From: an uncultured Collinsella sp.
Lineage (GTDB): Bacteria; Actinomycetota; Coriobacteriia; Coriobacteriales; Coriobacteriaceae
Direction of reading: 5' to 3'
Length of the DNA: 64,000 bases
NCBI GenBank assembly: GCA_958443615.1
Contig: CAUCLI010000006.1
Span: 44,626 to 108,625, forward strand
The notes below the pieces were generated by a model, which was given only the letters and a program-made list of their open reading frames with translations, ran no database searches and was not told the DNA's origin. Position 1 is the stretch's first letter, and each line of letters opens with the position of its first letter. The translations under genes were made by a program, and so were the position numbers. This document shows, piece by piece, positions 15,989 through 24,947 of the stretch.

Positions 15989-16678
15989 CTAGTCGAGCTT
16001 GTCGTTGATGACGTCGTAGCGAATCCAGATGGCGCCGTCGTCGTAGCTCTCGACGTGCGTGAGCTTGAGCTGGAACGGTTCGCGCTCTTGGGGCAGGCCG
16101 TCGAAGGTCGACGCCATCCCGGCGCGAGCGTCGATGCCGGGTCCGATCAGGATGCTCACCTCGTCCAGCAGGCCGGCGTCGAGGAACGCGGCGTTGATGG
16201 CGCCGCCGCCGACCGTCGCCATGCGCTGGATGCCGAACTCACCGGCGAGCGCATCGACCGCGCGCACGACGTCGATGTGCTGCTCTCCGCAGGCGATCCA
16301 GGAGATGCCCCGCTCGTCCAGATAGGAGAGGTATTCCGCGCTGACCTGCTCGCTGGTGACGATGAGCAGGGGCCGTGCGTAGTCGGTGCCGCGGCTCCAT
16401 GAAAGCGAGCCGCGCGTGTCGAAGACCACCTCGTAGGCATCGGCGGCAACGGCCTTGGAGAAGCCGGGCCTACCGTACGGGGTGGGGTCGGTCGCCTCCC
16501 AGGGGCCTTCTGCCATCTCGAGCTCCGCGGTGACGCGCCCGCTGATGCGGGTGGGCACGTCGAGGGCGTCGAGCGTTGCGTAGTACTCGTCCACGCCTGC
16601 CAGCTTCGACGTCATGGCGCAGTCGATGCGCCCGTCGACCGACATCATCATGTGGCACGCGATATAGGGCTTGGTCAT
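15989..16678 (-). CDS. RibD C-terminal (dihydrofolate-reductase-like) family oxidoreductase
   Basis: 229 residues. The N-terminus MTKPYIACHMMMSVDGRIDC and the segment MATVGGGAINAAFLDAGLLD, followed by DEVSILIGPGID, are hallmarks of the RibD C-terminal fold, which binds NADPH. Stand-alone members are reductases of unknown substrate, not the bifunctional riboflavin enzyme; no deaminase domain is present. AAAGGAA precedes the start. It is co-directional with the CMD-cupin gene 12 nt downstream and with the aldo/keto reductase upstream. Confidence 0.85.
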   Translation of the reverse strand: MTKPYIACHMMMSVDGRIDCAMTSKLAGVDEYYATLDALDVPTRISGRVTAELEMAEGPWEATDPTPYGRPGFSKAVAADAYEVVFDTRGSLSWSRGTDYARPLLIVTSEQVSAEYLSYLDERGISWIACGEQHIDVVRAVDALAGEFGIQRMATVGGGAINAAFLDAGLLDEVSILIGPGIDARAGMASTFDGLPQEREPFQLKLTHVESYDDGAIWIRYDVINDKLD

Positions 16679-16759
16679 GGGGTTCCTTTCTGCTGGGTTG
16701 GTGAATGCGTGGGGCGGCCAATGAGGCGGGGTTGCCGCAAAGGGATGAGCTTTCGACGC

Positions 16760-17629
16760 CTACAGCTTGCCGCCGAAGACGGGGAAGAAGCTCGAGTCTC
16801 CGTAGTCGCTGATACGTTCGGCCGCGCACAGCGCTTCCATATCGGTTGATGAGATCTCGAAATCGAGCTGCGCGTTGCTGGCGATATGGGCGGGATTGGA
16901 CGTTTTGGGTAGCGGCAGCATGCCCAGCTGCAGGCAGTAACGCAGGCACAGCTGTGCAGGGCTCACGCCGTAACGGGAGGCCATCTCGGTGACGAGCGGA
17001 TTATCGAGCACCATGCCGTGGGCGATGGGGGAGTACGCCTCCACGAGGATTCCCCTATCCTGGCAGTATGCAATGAGCTCTGCCGGCGTGTTGGATATGT
17101 GCGCGAGAATCTGGTTGACCTGCGGCATCGTGCCCGCATGCTCGATGATGTTGGCGAGATCGTGCTCATTGAAATTCGACACGCCGATGACGCGCGCCTT
17201 GCCAGCTGCTTGGGCATCCTCAAGCGCGCGCCAAACGTCGAGGTTCTCGCGTTCATATCGGTTATCGGACTGGTTGACTTCCACCCAGGGCTGCGGGCTA
17301 TGGATGATGATTTGGTCCACGTAATCGAGCCCTAGCTTGGCAAGGGATTCGTCGATGGATTGGCGGGCGGCTTCGTAGCTCTTGTGCTCTGCGGCAACCT
17401 TTGTTGCAACAAAGAGCCGGTCACGCGGGATGCCGCACGTGCGCACGCCCGCACCGACGCCCATCTCGTTGCCGTATGCCTGGGCGGTGTCGATCATGCG
17501 ATAGCCCGCATCTACGGCCAGGCGGACTGCGCGCTCCGCCTCGGCATCATCCATAAGCCAGGTGCCCAGGCCGAGTTTGGGGATCTCCACGTTGTTCGAA
17601 AGGGTGTAGGCGTCGTTTAGGATTGACAT
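16760..17629 (-). CDS. Aldo/keto reductase (AKR5-like)
   Basis: 289 residues from ATG 17629, which follows AAGGAG; the longer frame runs through the upstream small gene. A (beta/alpha)8 NADPH-dependent reductase: GLGTWLMDDAEAERAVRLAV, then catalytic Asp and Tyr in MIDTAQAYGNE, the Lys in FVATKV, the His in IIIHSPQPW, and GVSNFNEHDL. It reduces aldehydes or ketones in the cytosol. Its start overlaps the end of the Cys-rich small gene by 13 nt, so the two are coupled. Confidence 0.9.
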   Translation of the reverse strand: MSILNDAYTLSNNVEIPKLGLGTWLMDDAEAERAVRLAVDAGYRMIDTAQAYGNEMGVGAGVRTCGIPRDRLFVATKVAAEHKSYEAARQSIDESLAKLGLDYVDQIIIHSPQPWVEVNQSDNRYERENLDVWRALEDAQAAGKARVIGVSNFNEHDLANIIEHAGTMPQVNQILAHISNTPAELIAYCQDRGILVEAYSPIAHGMVLDNPLVTEMASRYGVSPAQLCLRYCLQLGMLPLPKTSNPAHIASNAQLDFEISSTDMEALCAAERISDYGDSSFFPVFGGKL

Positions 17630-17835
17630 GCGTTCTCCTTGTTCTGCATCGAATGGATCAGGTAGTCGAGGGTGTCGAGCCGGCGCTGTTCGGCGTGAAC
17701 GCGGCTCAGCAGCTCGCGTCGATGGCGTTTGAGGCGGCAGATGCGGGCGCAGGCGCTCGGCAGGCATTCCAGCTCCCGGATGAGCTGCTCGCAGCATCCG
17801 GCGTCCCGCAGGTTTTGAAGGGTCGTTTCGTCCAC
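17617..17835 (-). CDS. Small Cys-rich helical protein between two aldo/keto reductases
   Basis: 72 residues from GTG 17835, with GAGG 11 nt upstream. Six Cys: GCC, ECLPSAC, ARIC and a C-terminal ENACQS. The rest is a charged helix (RHRRELLSRVHAEQRRLDTL, then DYLIHSMQNKE). No known domain is recognised. It lies 5 nt after the upstream reductase and overlaps the next by 13 nt, so it is a true operon member. A redox or metal-dependent helper role is a guess from the Cys content. Confidence 0.65.
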   Translation of the reverse strand: MDETTLQNLRDAGCCEQLIRELECLPSACARICRLKRHRRELLSRVHAEQRRLDTLDYLIHSMQNKENACQS

Positions 17836-17840
17836 GCCGT

Positions 17841-18860
17841 TTACCTCGCTAACTTGACGTGGACGCTACCGGCGAGCACCTTTTCGTCCGGACGGGCTTT
17901 GGGGCCCACGAGGGCATGGGGTCGGTAGGGCTCTTCGAGGAAGTCGACCTCGGCATCGCTGAGGTTAAGCTCGAGTGCGGCCACTGCCTCGTCGACGCGT
18001 TCGGGCTTGGAGCATCCGACGATGGGCGCCTCGATCCCGCGCGCCCAATGCCACGCAAGGGCCACCTGTGACATGGAGACGCCGTGCTCCTCGGCGACTT
18101 TTGCCACGCGTTCCACGATGGGCATGTCGATGGCGCGGTCATGATCGTACTTGTCGGCCATCGTCTTGTCGGTGGCGCTTCTCGTGCTGCCGCTTTCCCA
18201 TGTGGGGCGGCAGAGGTGGCCGGACGCAAGGGGGCTGTAGGGGGTGATGGCCATGTCGAACTGGCGGCACACGGGAATCATCTCGCGCTCATCCTCGCGG
18301 TAGAGCAGGTTGTAGTGGCACTGCATGCTGGTGAAGCCGGCCCAGCCGTTCGCCCGGGCGATATCCTGCAGGTTGTGCAGCTGGTAGGCGTACATCGCGC
18401 TGGCACCCAGGGCGCGGACCTTCCCTGCGCGAACCAGGTCGTTCAGGGCCTCCATGGTCTCTTCCATGGGCGCGTCGTAGTCGAAGCGGTGAATGATGTA
18501 CAGGTCTAGGTAGTCGGTGCCCAGGCGCTTCAGCGTACCCTCGATCTCGCGCTTGATGGCCGCGGCGGAGAGCCCGCCCTCGTTGATGCAGACCTTGCTG
18601 GCGAGCACCACGTCCTCGCGCGCCACGCTGAGGTCGCGCAGGGCGTCTCCGATGTATTCCTCGCTGGTGCCAAAGCTGTAGCAGTTCGCGGTGTCGATGA
18701 AGTTGATGCCATGCTCGAGCGCGCGCTCGATGACGGCACGGGTCTCGCGGGGTCCGATGGTCCATTGGTGGAAATCCGGGCTGGCCTCGCCAAAGCTCAT
18801 GCCGCCAAGGCAGAGCTGGGGGATCTTGATGCCGGAATGACCGAGGGTGGTGTAGCGCAT
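17841..18860 (-). CDS. Aldo/keto reductase (YajO/AKR11-like)
   Basis: 339 residues from ATG 18860 (MRYTTLGHSGIKIPQLCLGG); a longer frame reaches 18926 but without a site. The catalytic tetrad is visible: Asp and Tyr in FIDTANCYSFGTSEEYIGDA, Lys in VVLASKV, and His in LYIIHRFDYDAPMEETMEAL. The GASAMYAYQL and SQVALAWHWARGIEAPIVGC segments are typical of the YajO/AKR11 group. It is the first gene of the minus-strand operon and divergent from the LysR gene at 19045, the likely regulator. Confidence 0.92.
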   Translation of the reverse strand: MRYTTLGHSGIKIPQLCLGGMSFGEASPDFHQWTIGPRETRAVIERALEHGINFIDTANCYSFGTSEEYIGDALRDLSVAREDVVLASKVCINEGGLSAAAIKREIEGTLKRLGTDYLDLYIIHRFDYDAPMEETMEALNDLVRAGKVRALGASAMYAYQLHNLQDIARANGWAGFTSMQCHYNLLYREDEREMIPVCRQFDMAITPYSPLASGHLCRPTWESGSTRSATDKTMADKYDHDRAIDMPIVERVAKVAEEHGVSMSQVALAWHWARGIEAPIVGCSKPERVDEAVAALELNLSDAEVDFLEEPYRPHALVGPKARPDEKVLAGSVHVKLAR

Positions 18861-19044
18861 GGTGCCGCCTTTCTCTGACTGCGGTTTTGGCCTGTTTCGC
18901 CTGCTGATTCGGACGATACGCCGCACTCACGGAGATGTAAAATACCTATATAAACTGGCTAGCTATGCGAATTACAAATATCAAACCGCACGGCTCGCCC
19001 TGCCAAGGCGACTGGCCGCGGCGAGCTCTGAAAGGAGGCCCGGG

Positions 19045-19926
19045 ATGGAGCTTCGCACCCTGCGCTACTTCCTCGCGGTCGCGCGCGAGGAGAACATGAC
19101 CGAGGCGGCGAACGTCCTGCACGTGACGCAGCCGACGCTCTCGCGCCAGATCGCCGACCTTGAGCGCGAGCTGGGCGTGGAGCTGTTCGAGCGCACCAAC
19201 CGCTCCTGCGTGCTCACGGGCGACGGCATGCGCCTGCGGCAGCGCGCGGAGGAGATACTCTCCCTGGTGGACCAAACCGAGACGGAGATGATGGACCGCG
19301 AGCTCGGCATCACGGGCAACATCCGCATCGGGGCCGGCGAGACCATGTCCATGCGGACGGTCCTCGATGTGTTCGCCGGATTGCGCCGCGACCACCCGGA
19401 TGTGACGATCGAGCTGTATACGGGCAATGCCGATGCGGTGGAGGAGCGCTTGGAGCGCGGGCTTTTGGACTTCGCCCTGCTGCTCGAGCCGGTCAACCTG
19501 GAGAAATACGAATGGCACCGAATGCCATGGACGGACCGGATGGGCGTGTGCGTGGCGCTCGACGGCCCGTGGGGCGGTCTTGACGCGGTGACGCCGGAGG
19601 AGCTCGCGCATATGCCCTTGCTGCTCAGCTCGCGCACGGCGAACAGGGCCGTGGACCTAGCGGCGTGGTCTGCGGGCGTCATCGATTACGAGGCCCTCGA
19701 GGTTGTCGGCAGGTTCGACCTCATCGGCAACGCGTCGCACCTCGTTCGCTCCGGCGCCGCCTGTGCGATAACGGTAGGTCACTTGCTGCAGCTGGGCGAG
19801 GGTTTGGGCTTGCGGTTTCTTCCGCTCGACCCGCCGCTCGAGATCGCGTCGTACCTCGTGTGGAAGAAGTACCGGCTGCGCTCCCGCGCGTGCGACGAGT
19901 TCCTGCGCCGCCTGTGGGAGGGGTAA
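19045..19926 (+). CDS. LysR-family transcriptional regulator
   Basis: 293 residues from ATG 19045, which follows AAAGGAGG; a longer upstream frame crosses the divergent promoter. The N-terminal winged HTH is classical: MELRTLRYFLAVAREENMTE, QPTLSRQIADLERELGVELF. Residues ~90-290 are the periplasmic-binding-like sensor domain (GAGETMSMRTVLDVFAGLRR). Divergent from the reductase operon across a 184-bp gap that includes AT-rich sequence (CTATATAAACTGGCTAGC), where it probably binds. The inducer is unknown, presumably a carbonyl or quinone compound. Confidence 0.93.
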   Translation: MELRTLRYFLAVAREENMTEAANVLHVTQPTLSRQIADLERELGVELFERTNRSCVLTGDGMRLRQRAEEILSLVDQTETEMMDRELGITGNIRIGAGETMSMRTVLDVFAGLRRDHPDVTIELYTGNADAVEERLERGLLDFALLLEPVNLEKYEWHRMPWTDRMGVCVALDGPWGGLDAVTPEELAHMPLLLSSRTANRAVDLAAWSAGVIDYEALEVVGRFDLIGNASHLVRSGAACAITVGHLLQLGEGLGLRFLPLDPPLEIASYLVWKKYRLRSRACDEFLRRLWEG

Positions 19927-20078
19927 CGGGCATAATGTGTCGGGCGGCGCCCGTGCCGCCGAGTGAGAAGTCTCGTCAGTTGCCCCCGCGCCAATGACAG
20001 GCCTGCCATTGGCGCCGCGTCGTTGGCGCCGTGGCGAGCGGGCGCTCGAGAATATGTTCGGATGAATGGGGGAGCTGT

Positions 20079-20585
20079 ATGGCGGTTTACTTTTACGGGT
20101 GCGTTTCGTTGGACGGATATCTCGCAACGAGCGATCACGACCTGGGTTGGCTGTACGAGACCGGGACCACGGAGGACACGGGTTACGACGACTTCTACGC
20201 GCGCATGGACGTCACGCTGATGGGTCGCCGCACCTTCGCCGAGGTCGCGAATCTCGACGACCCTGGCTCGGCGTATCCCACTACCGAGAACTACGTTTTC
20301 ACCCACGGTGTGCTCGACTGCCCGGGCTTCACGGCCGTCGCCGAGGATCCGGCGGCGTTCGCGGAGAAGCTGGGGCCGGATCGCAACATCTGGGTGGTGG
20401 GTGGAAACTCCGTTTTGAAGCCCCTGCTTGAGCGCGATATGGTCGACCACCTCATCATCCAGGTGGCGCCCGTGCTGCTAGGTGAGGGGATTCCCCTGTT
20501 CACGCAGGCCGAGGCGCTGCATAGGTTCAAGCTCGGGGCGGTCAACCGCTACGGCCAGTTCGCCGAGCTGGTGTACGCGCGTTAG
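20079..20585 (+). CDS. RibD C-terminal/dihydrofolate-reductase-like protein (YyaP type)
   Basis: 168 residues from ATG 20079, preceded by GGGGGAG. VSLDGYLATSDHDLGWLYET near the N-terminus, TLMGRRTFAEVANL and NIWVVGGNSVLKPLLERDMV place it in the RibD_C family of DHFR-like reductases, in the short stand-alone (YyaP) form. The fold binds NADPH; the substrate is unknown. A second family member lies at 15989. It stands as a single gene behind the LysR regulator. Confidence 0.88.
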   Translation: MAVYFYGCVSLDGYLATSDHDLGWLYETGTTEDTGYDDFYARMDVTLMGRRTFAEVANLDDPGSAYPTTENYVFTHGVLDCPGFTAVAEDPAAFAEKLGPDRNIWVVGGNSVLKPLLERDMVDHLIIQVAPVLLGEGIPLFTQAEALHRFKLGAVNRYGQFAELVYAR

Positions 20586-20619
20586 CTGTTACGTGCCAAG
20601 ACGTTGTTTACAACCAGAT

Positions 20620-20840
20620 GATGACAAGTTGCTCGTGAAGGCCGCCTTCTCGAACGTCGAGTCCCCACTCACCGGGGTCGAGGTGTTCCGCTTCGGTCTC
20701 GGGGCGAAGTTCCGCGACGCCGCGCTTTTCTCGGCCCTGCCGGACCTCCCGCCCGACGAGGTGTGAGCGCTGTGCGGGTTCGGCCTCGAGGCCCGTAACC
20801 TCGCCGCCGAGCTCGCCGGGGAGCTGCGATTAGGCTGCTG
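20620..20840 (+). pseudogene. Unrecognised gene remnant
   Basis: A frame with coding-like codon use reads LLVKAAFSNVESPLTGVEVF, then RFGLGAKFRDAALFSALPDL and PPDEV, a TGA at 20764-20766, and then continues ALCGFGLEARNLAAELAGEL. There is no good start or ribosome-binding site. It is probably a fragment of a lost gene; no family is recognised. The rest of 20845-21120 holds no gene that I can support. Confidence 0.3.
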
Positions 20841-21120
20841 CGCTGGCTTTTCCGCGCGGCATTCAGATGGATGTGAAGGATGTCACCGCAGCCATGTGAG
20901 GGAGCCTGTCCTCGCGCAGCGTCCTTGTCAAACGCTCCGAGCGAGTCATCTCGACGAGAGTGGCGCAAGCAATGCGGCACCCATCTGAACCCAAGGCACC
21001 CCTCATGTGCAAACCCCCTCATGTGACTTAAGATGGAATCGATTCCTCGCAACCCAACCAAAAGCCGATATGTCTATGGGTACGCTGCAATACGAAAACA
21101 CCACGACGTCAGGAGGGACC

Positions 21121-21813
21121 ATGCGCATACTCCTCGCGGAAGACGAGCGCGACCTTGCGGAGGCCGTCGCAGAGGGGCTCGACCTCGACGGCTACTCCGT
21201 CGAGGTCGCCTCGGACGGAATGCGGGCCTCCGAGCTCCTTGCCTTCGAAAAATACGATCTCGTTCTGCTCGATCTCAACCTGCCCGGAAAGGACGGGATC
21301 GACATCCTGCAGGATCTAAGATCGCACGATGTCGAGACCAAGGTCCTGATCCTGTCTGCACGAGACGCGGTCGAAAGCCGCGTCAAGGGGCTTGATGCCG
21401 GGGCGAACGACTATCTCGTCAAGCCGTTTGCCTTTGCCGAACTCGAAGCCCGCATTCGCAATCTCTTACGCTGGGAGTTCACGAATCGCGAGAGCGTCGT
21501 GGCCGCGGGCGAGCTCTCCCTCGACACACGTACCAGGACCGTACGCGCCCGTGGGGTCGAAATCCCACTCAGACGCAAGGAGCTCGACATCCTCGAGGTC
21601 CTCATGTTGCGGGCCAACGAGGCGGTAAGCCAAGAAGAACTCCTCGAACGAGCCTGGAGCAGCGATCGCAACATGTTCTCGAACGCGGTGCGCGTCCATA
21701 TTTCGGCGCTGCGAAAGAAGCTCGGCGCGGCCTTGGGCTACGACCCCATCCAGACCGTGGTGGGAAGGGGCTACATCCTGCAAAAGAACCCGGAAGGAAC
21801 GGCGGATGAATAG
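21121..21813 (+). CDS. OmpR/PhoB-family response regulator
   Basis: 230 residues from ATG 21121, after AGGAGGGACC. Receiver domain 1-115 with acidic residues E7/D8, phospho-acceptor D51 (YDLVLLDLNLPGKDG), and Lys in DYLVKPF. Winged HTH 130-222 (RKELDILEVLMLRANEAVSQ, then VRVHISALRKKLG, VVGRGYIL). It is coupled by an 8-nt overlap to the histidine kinase and followed by two ATPase-permease fusions. The direct repeat at 22975-22991 is its likely binding site. Confidence 0.95.
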   Translation: MRILLAEDERDLAEAVAEGLDLDGYSVEVASDGMRASELLAFEKYDLVLLDLNLPGKDGIDILQDLRSHDVETKVLILSARDAVESRVKGLDAGANDYLVKPFAFAELEARIRNLLRWEFTNRESVVAAGELSLDTRTRTVRARGVEIPLRRKELDILEVLMLRANEAVSQEELLERAWSSDRNMFSNAVRVHISALRKKLGAALGYDPIQTVVGRGYILQKNPEGTADE

Positions 21814-22978
21814 CATATCGCTTGGGGCGAAGCTCGCCGCGCTGAACATCGCCGTGCTCGCCGCGTGCTCCATCGCAATCGCGGGGGCACTCAACCACTC
21901 TGCCCTCGCTATGGCCGACGCGATTGAGGCTCAGGTCATGCTCCCCGCTCAAAGCATCGAGGACAGCTCGAAACCGACGGCCCCCGTCGCCGACGCCCCG
22001 GAACAGTCCCAAGCGGCCGCTGCCTCGGGAACGGATGGCGAGGCGGCGCCCGGGACGCTCGCCCCCTCGGAAGCGCGCTCCGATTACCTCGCGAGCAGCG
22101 CGGGGACGGTTTGCCTTCTCGTCTGCATCGGTGCCGCATCGACCTACCTGCTCGTCAGGCGCGAGACGCGCGATATCGAGCAGCTCGCGCGCCATCTGAA
22201 ATCCTGCCCGCCCGAGGACCTGGCGCAGCCGCTGTGCATCCCGGCGCGAAACCGCGAAACAGCGGCTCTCGTCGACGCCTTCAACGACATGGCCGCCCGC
22301 ACATCGGACGCGCTTGCGACGCAGCGGCGATTCGCGCTGGCCGCGGCGCACGAGCTCAAGACCCCGCTTGCCGCCATGCGTGCGCGCCTCGACGTGTTCT
22401 CCAAGCGGAGATCCCCGACCGCCGAGGACGTCGAGCGCCTCTCCTCGACGCTTTCCACACAGACCGACCGGCTCTCGGTGCTCGTCACGCAGCTGCTCAC
22501 GCTCGCCCGCTCCTCGACAGCCGAGCGAGGCGAGCTTGTGGACCCCTCCGCGATCGCCCTGGATGTCGTCGAAGAGATCTCTGCGAATACAGGTGCGGAG
22601 ATAGCCTTTTCGGACGAGGGCGCGAAGCATGTCATGGCCGACCGGGAACTCATGGCCTCCGCTGTCCGCAACGCGCTCGCGAATGCCGTGGCATACGGCC
22701 GCCCGCCGTATCGCGTCACATGCACTCCCGGCCGCATAGTGGTGTCGAACGCGGGAGAACCGATCCCCGCGAACGAGCGCGAGGCGCTCTTCGAGCCGTT
22801 CCGGCGCGGAGACGGGTCGCGCTCGCGCTCGAGCAGCGGATGCGGGCTGGGTCTCGCCACGACCCGCGAGACCATGCGGGCTCACGGTGGCGACGCGCGC
22901 TTCTTGCCCGTCGACTCCGGCGTCTCGCTCGAGCTGACGTTCTCGCTGCCGACACGAAAGGAAACAGGTCCCGCTTAA
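21806..22978 (+). CDS. Sensor histidine kinase
   Basis: 390 residues. TM1 at about 10-32, an extracytoplasmic loop of about 65 residues rich in Ala/Ser/Pro/Glu, TM2 at about 95-113, HAMP, then the phospho-acceptor H-box AAHELKTPLAAMRARLDVFS, N-box VRNALANAVAY, and a G-box GCGLGLATTRETMRAHGG. It phosphorylates the response regulator encoded just upstream. The signal is unknown; linkage to two MacB-like exporters suggests an envelope-active compound. Confidence 0.93.
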   Translation: MNSISLGAKLAALNIAVLAACSIAIAGALNHSALAMADAIEAQVMLPAQSIEDSSKPTAPVADAPEQSQAAAASGTDGEAAPGTLAPSEARSDYLASSAGTVCLLVCIGAASTYLLVRRETRDIEQLARHLKSCPPEDLAQPLCIPARNRETAALVDAFNDMAARTSDALATQRRFALAAAHELKTPLAAMRARLDVFSKRRSPTAEDVERLSSTLSTQTDRLSVLVTQLLTLARSSTAERGELVDPSAIALDVVEEISANTGAEIAFSDEGAKHVMADRELMASAVRNALANAVAYGRPPYRVTCTPGRIVVSNAGEPIPANEREALFEPFRRGDGSRSRSSSGCGLGLATTRETMRAHGGDARFLPVDSGVSLELTFSLPTRKETGPA

Positions 22979-23007
22979 CGGGAAGTTAACGTCCTCAGGT
23001 CTAGGAT
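22975..23007 (+). promoter_or_regulatory. Response-regulator direct repeat and promoter before the exporter genes
   Basis: TTAACG at 22975-22980 is repeated at 22986-22991, an 11-bp period typical of OmpR/PhoB-family sites. After 10 nt comes TAGGAT (23002-23007), a -10-like box with no good -35: the layout of a regulator-activated promoter. It lies just after the kinase gene and 52 nt before the first ABC gene. Confidence 0.65.
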
Positions 23008-23042
23008 GGCTCCGACACTGACACAGGACCGAAAGGACCATC

Positions 23043-24944
23043 ATGATCGAGCTGGAACACGTCTGCCGATCCTTCGGGAGCAAGCAGGCGCTCAAGGACG
23101 TCACCCTGCGAATCGGAAACGGGGTCACGTTCCTCGTGGGACCGTCCGGGGCGGGCAAGAGCACGCTCGCGAGCGTGATCGCGGGAATGGATCGCGGCTA
23201 CACAGGGACCCTTCGCATCGACGGACGGGACATCGCGACGCGCTCCGAAGCCGAGGCGTACCACGCGCTTAACACGGGTATCGGATTCGTCTGGCAGGGC
23301 TTCCACCTCGTGTCGTCGCGCACCGTGGCCGAGAACGTCGCACTTCCCCTGGAGCTCGCCGGAGACGTCGACGAGCGTGCTATCACCCGCTCCCTGCGGG
23401 CGGTGGGGATGGAGAAGTTCGCCGGCAGGCGCGTACGCGAGCTCTCCGGCGGGCAGCGCCAGCGCGTGGCGATCGCGCGCGAGCTCGCGAAGGACCCCGC
23501 CGCCATCATAGCCGACGAGCCGACGAGCGCTCTCGATCCCGAGAACGCGCGTGCCTGCACGGACGCGTTGCGCGCCATCGCGCAGGAGCGCTCCGTCATC
23601 GTTGTCACCCATGATGAATCGCTCATCTCACCCGAGGACGGCCTCATCAGGCTCGCGGAGGGCGCCGTGGTGGAGAGGCGCGACCCGAAGCATGCAGGCG
23701 CCTCGCGTGGCCGCAAGGCGCGGCGCGCCTTCAGCGGCTTGGACGCGGCCGCGACCGCGCGTCTCGCGCTGAGCTCCGTCCGGCACGGGCTTCTGCGCTG
23801 CGGCGCCGTCCTCGCCTGCGCCGTCGCGGTCTCGGTCGTTGCCGCACCGGTCCTCACCGGCGCGGTTTCGAACCAGGCAGACGACGCGCTCGCCGCCATC
23901 TACGACTCCTACGGCGGCAGCGCCCTGGACATCAGCATCATCGACAGCTTCACGGGAGTCGCGGGAACCGACGGGAAGGACGACGGCCCCGATATCGACG
24001 TGAGCCAAGACACCACGGGGCTCCTCGAGCGATACGCAGAGGACCCGCGCGTGAAGGCCGTCTACGCCATACAGCCATACGACGAGATCGAGGTCGAGCT
24101 GGGGGGCAGGACCTACCGGCCGGCTTCGAGCGGCAACGCGCCGGTGCTCGACCATCTCGTCGCGGGAAGCCTGCCCGGCCCCAAAGGAAACGAGGTGGTC
24201 ATCCCCCTATCCGCCGCGAAGGGACTTGGCCTTTCACCCGAGGAAGCGGTGGGTGAGACGCTCGCGTTCAAGGCGTCTGTCACCACATGGAACGGGGGCG
24301 AACCCGTATGGAAGCCCGTGGAGATGAAGGCAGTTATCTCCGGCGTCGCGGACACGACCATGAAGACCTCCTTCGGGGGCGAGGTGTATGAGTTCGAGAT
24401 CGAGGACGCGTTCTTCTTCAGCCCCGGCGCGACGACCGAGATGCGCGCGCAGGCCGGCCTTACCGGGAGCCCCGACTTCACGCTGCGCCCCGAAACCCCG
24501 GACGCCATGATCGAGATCAAAGATGAGCTCTCGGCAGAGGGCATCGTTCCCCTGGGCAACTTCGAGGCCGTGGAGAGCACCGTTCGTCTGCAGGGGGTTA
24601 CGCGTGCCCAGTCGCAAACGGCCTCCGCGACCCTGCTCGCCGCATCGGGAGCCCTCAGCCTCGCGGTGATTGCCGGAGCCACCTGGGCGCGCAGGCGCGA
24701 GGGAGCCATCTTGCGCATCTGCGGATGCTCTCGGGGAGATCTGGCCGGGTCGGTTTTCGCGGAAGGCGCGATGCTCGTCATCGCTGCCGCGCTGCTTGGC
24801 GCGGGAGCCGGCGCCCTCGCCGGCGGGAGCATTCTCGCGGGAGCGGGCGTATCGGCCTTGACGGTAGCTTGCGCCTACGCCGTCCAGGTGGCGGCGTCTG
24901 CGCTCGCGAACCCCTTCTCGATCCTCAAGCGCGCCCGGAGGTAG
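23043..24944 (+). CDS. ABC exporter, ATPase-permease fusion (MacB-like), first of two
   Basis: 633 residues. ATPase domain 1-220: Walker A GPSGAGKST near 34, signature LSGGQRQRVAIARELA near 134, Walker B AAIIADEPTSALD near 155. MacB/FtsX-like permease from about 245: TM1 near 253-278, an outer domain of about 250 residues, and three C-terminal helices (ATLLAASGALSLAVIAGATW onward). It is followed after 3 nt by a second fusion of the same design; the two probably form a heterodimer. Likely exports or removes an envelope-active peptide or lipid (inference). Confidence 0.9.
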   Translation: MIELEHVCRSFGSKQALKDVTLRIGNGVTFLVGPSGAGKSTLASVIAGMDRGYTGTLRIDGRDIATRSEAEAYHALNTGIGFVWQGFHLVSSRTVAENVALPLELAGDVDERAITRSLRAVGMEKFAGRRVRELSGGQRQRVAIARELAKDPAAIIADEPTSALDPENARACTDALRAIAQERSVIVVTHDESLISPEDGLIRLAEGAVVERRDPKHAGASRGRKARRAFSGLDAAATARLALSSVRHGLLRCGAVLACAVAVSVVAAPVLTGAVSNQADDALAAIYDSYGGSALDISIIDSFTGVAGTDGKDDGPDIDVSQDTTGLLERYAEDPRVKAVYAIQPYDEIEVELGGRTYRPASSGNAPVLDHLVAGSLPGPKGNEVVIPLSAAKGLGLSPEEAVGETLAFKASVTTWNGGEPVWKPVEMKAVISGVADTTMKTSFGGEVYEFEIEDAFFFSPGATTEMRAQAGLTGSPDFTLRPETPDAMIEIKDELSAEGIVPLGNFEAVESTVRLQGVTRAQSQTASATLLAASGALSLAVIAGATWARRREGAILRICGCSRGDLAGSVFAEGAMLVIAAALLGAGAGALAGGSILAGAGVSALTVACAYAVQVAASALANPFSILKRARR

Positions 24945-24947
24945 CAG

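Noticed and set aside
15170..16402. 410-codon plus-strand frame opposite the CMD and RibD genes
   Set aside because: Codon-bias shadow; both genes on the minus strand are complete and recognisable.
19988..20015. GCGCCAATG/CATTGGCGC hairpin after the LysR gene as a terminator
   Set aside because: A 9-bp stem is present but there is no T-tract; GC-rich chance pairing is likely, so it is not listed as a feature.
21602..23164. 520-codon minus-strand frame opposite the regulator/kinase pair
   Set aside because: Shadow frame without domain features.
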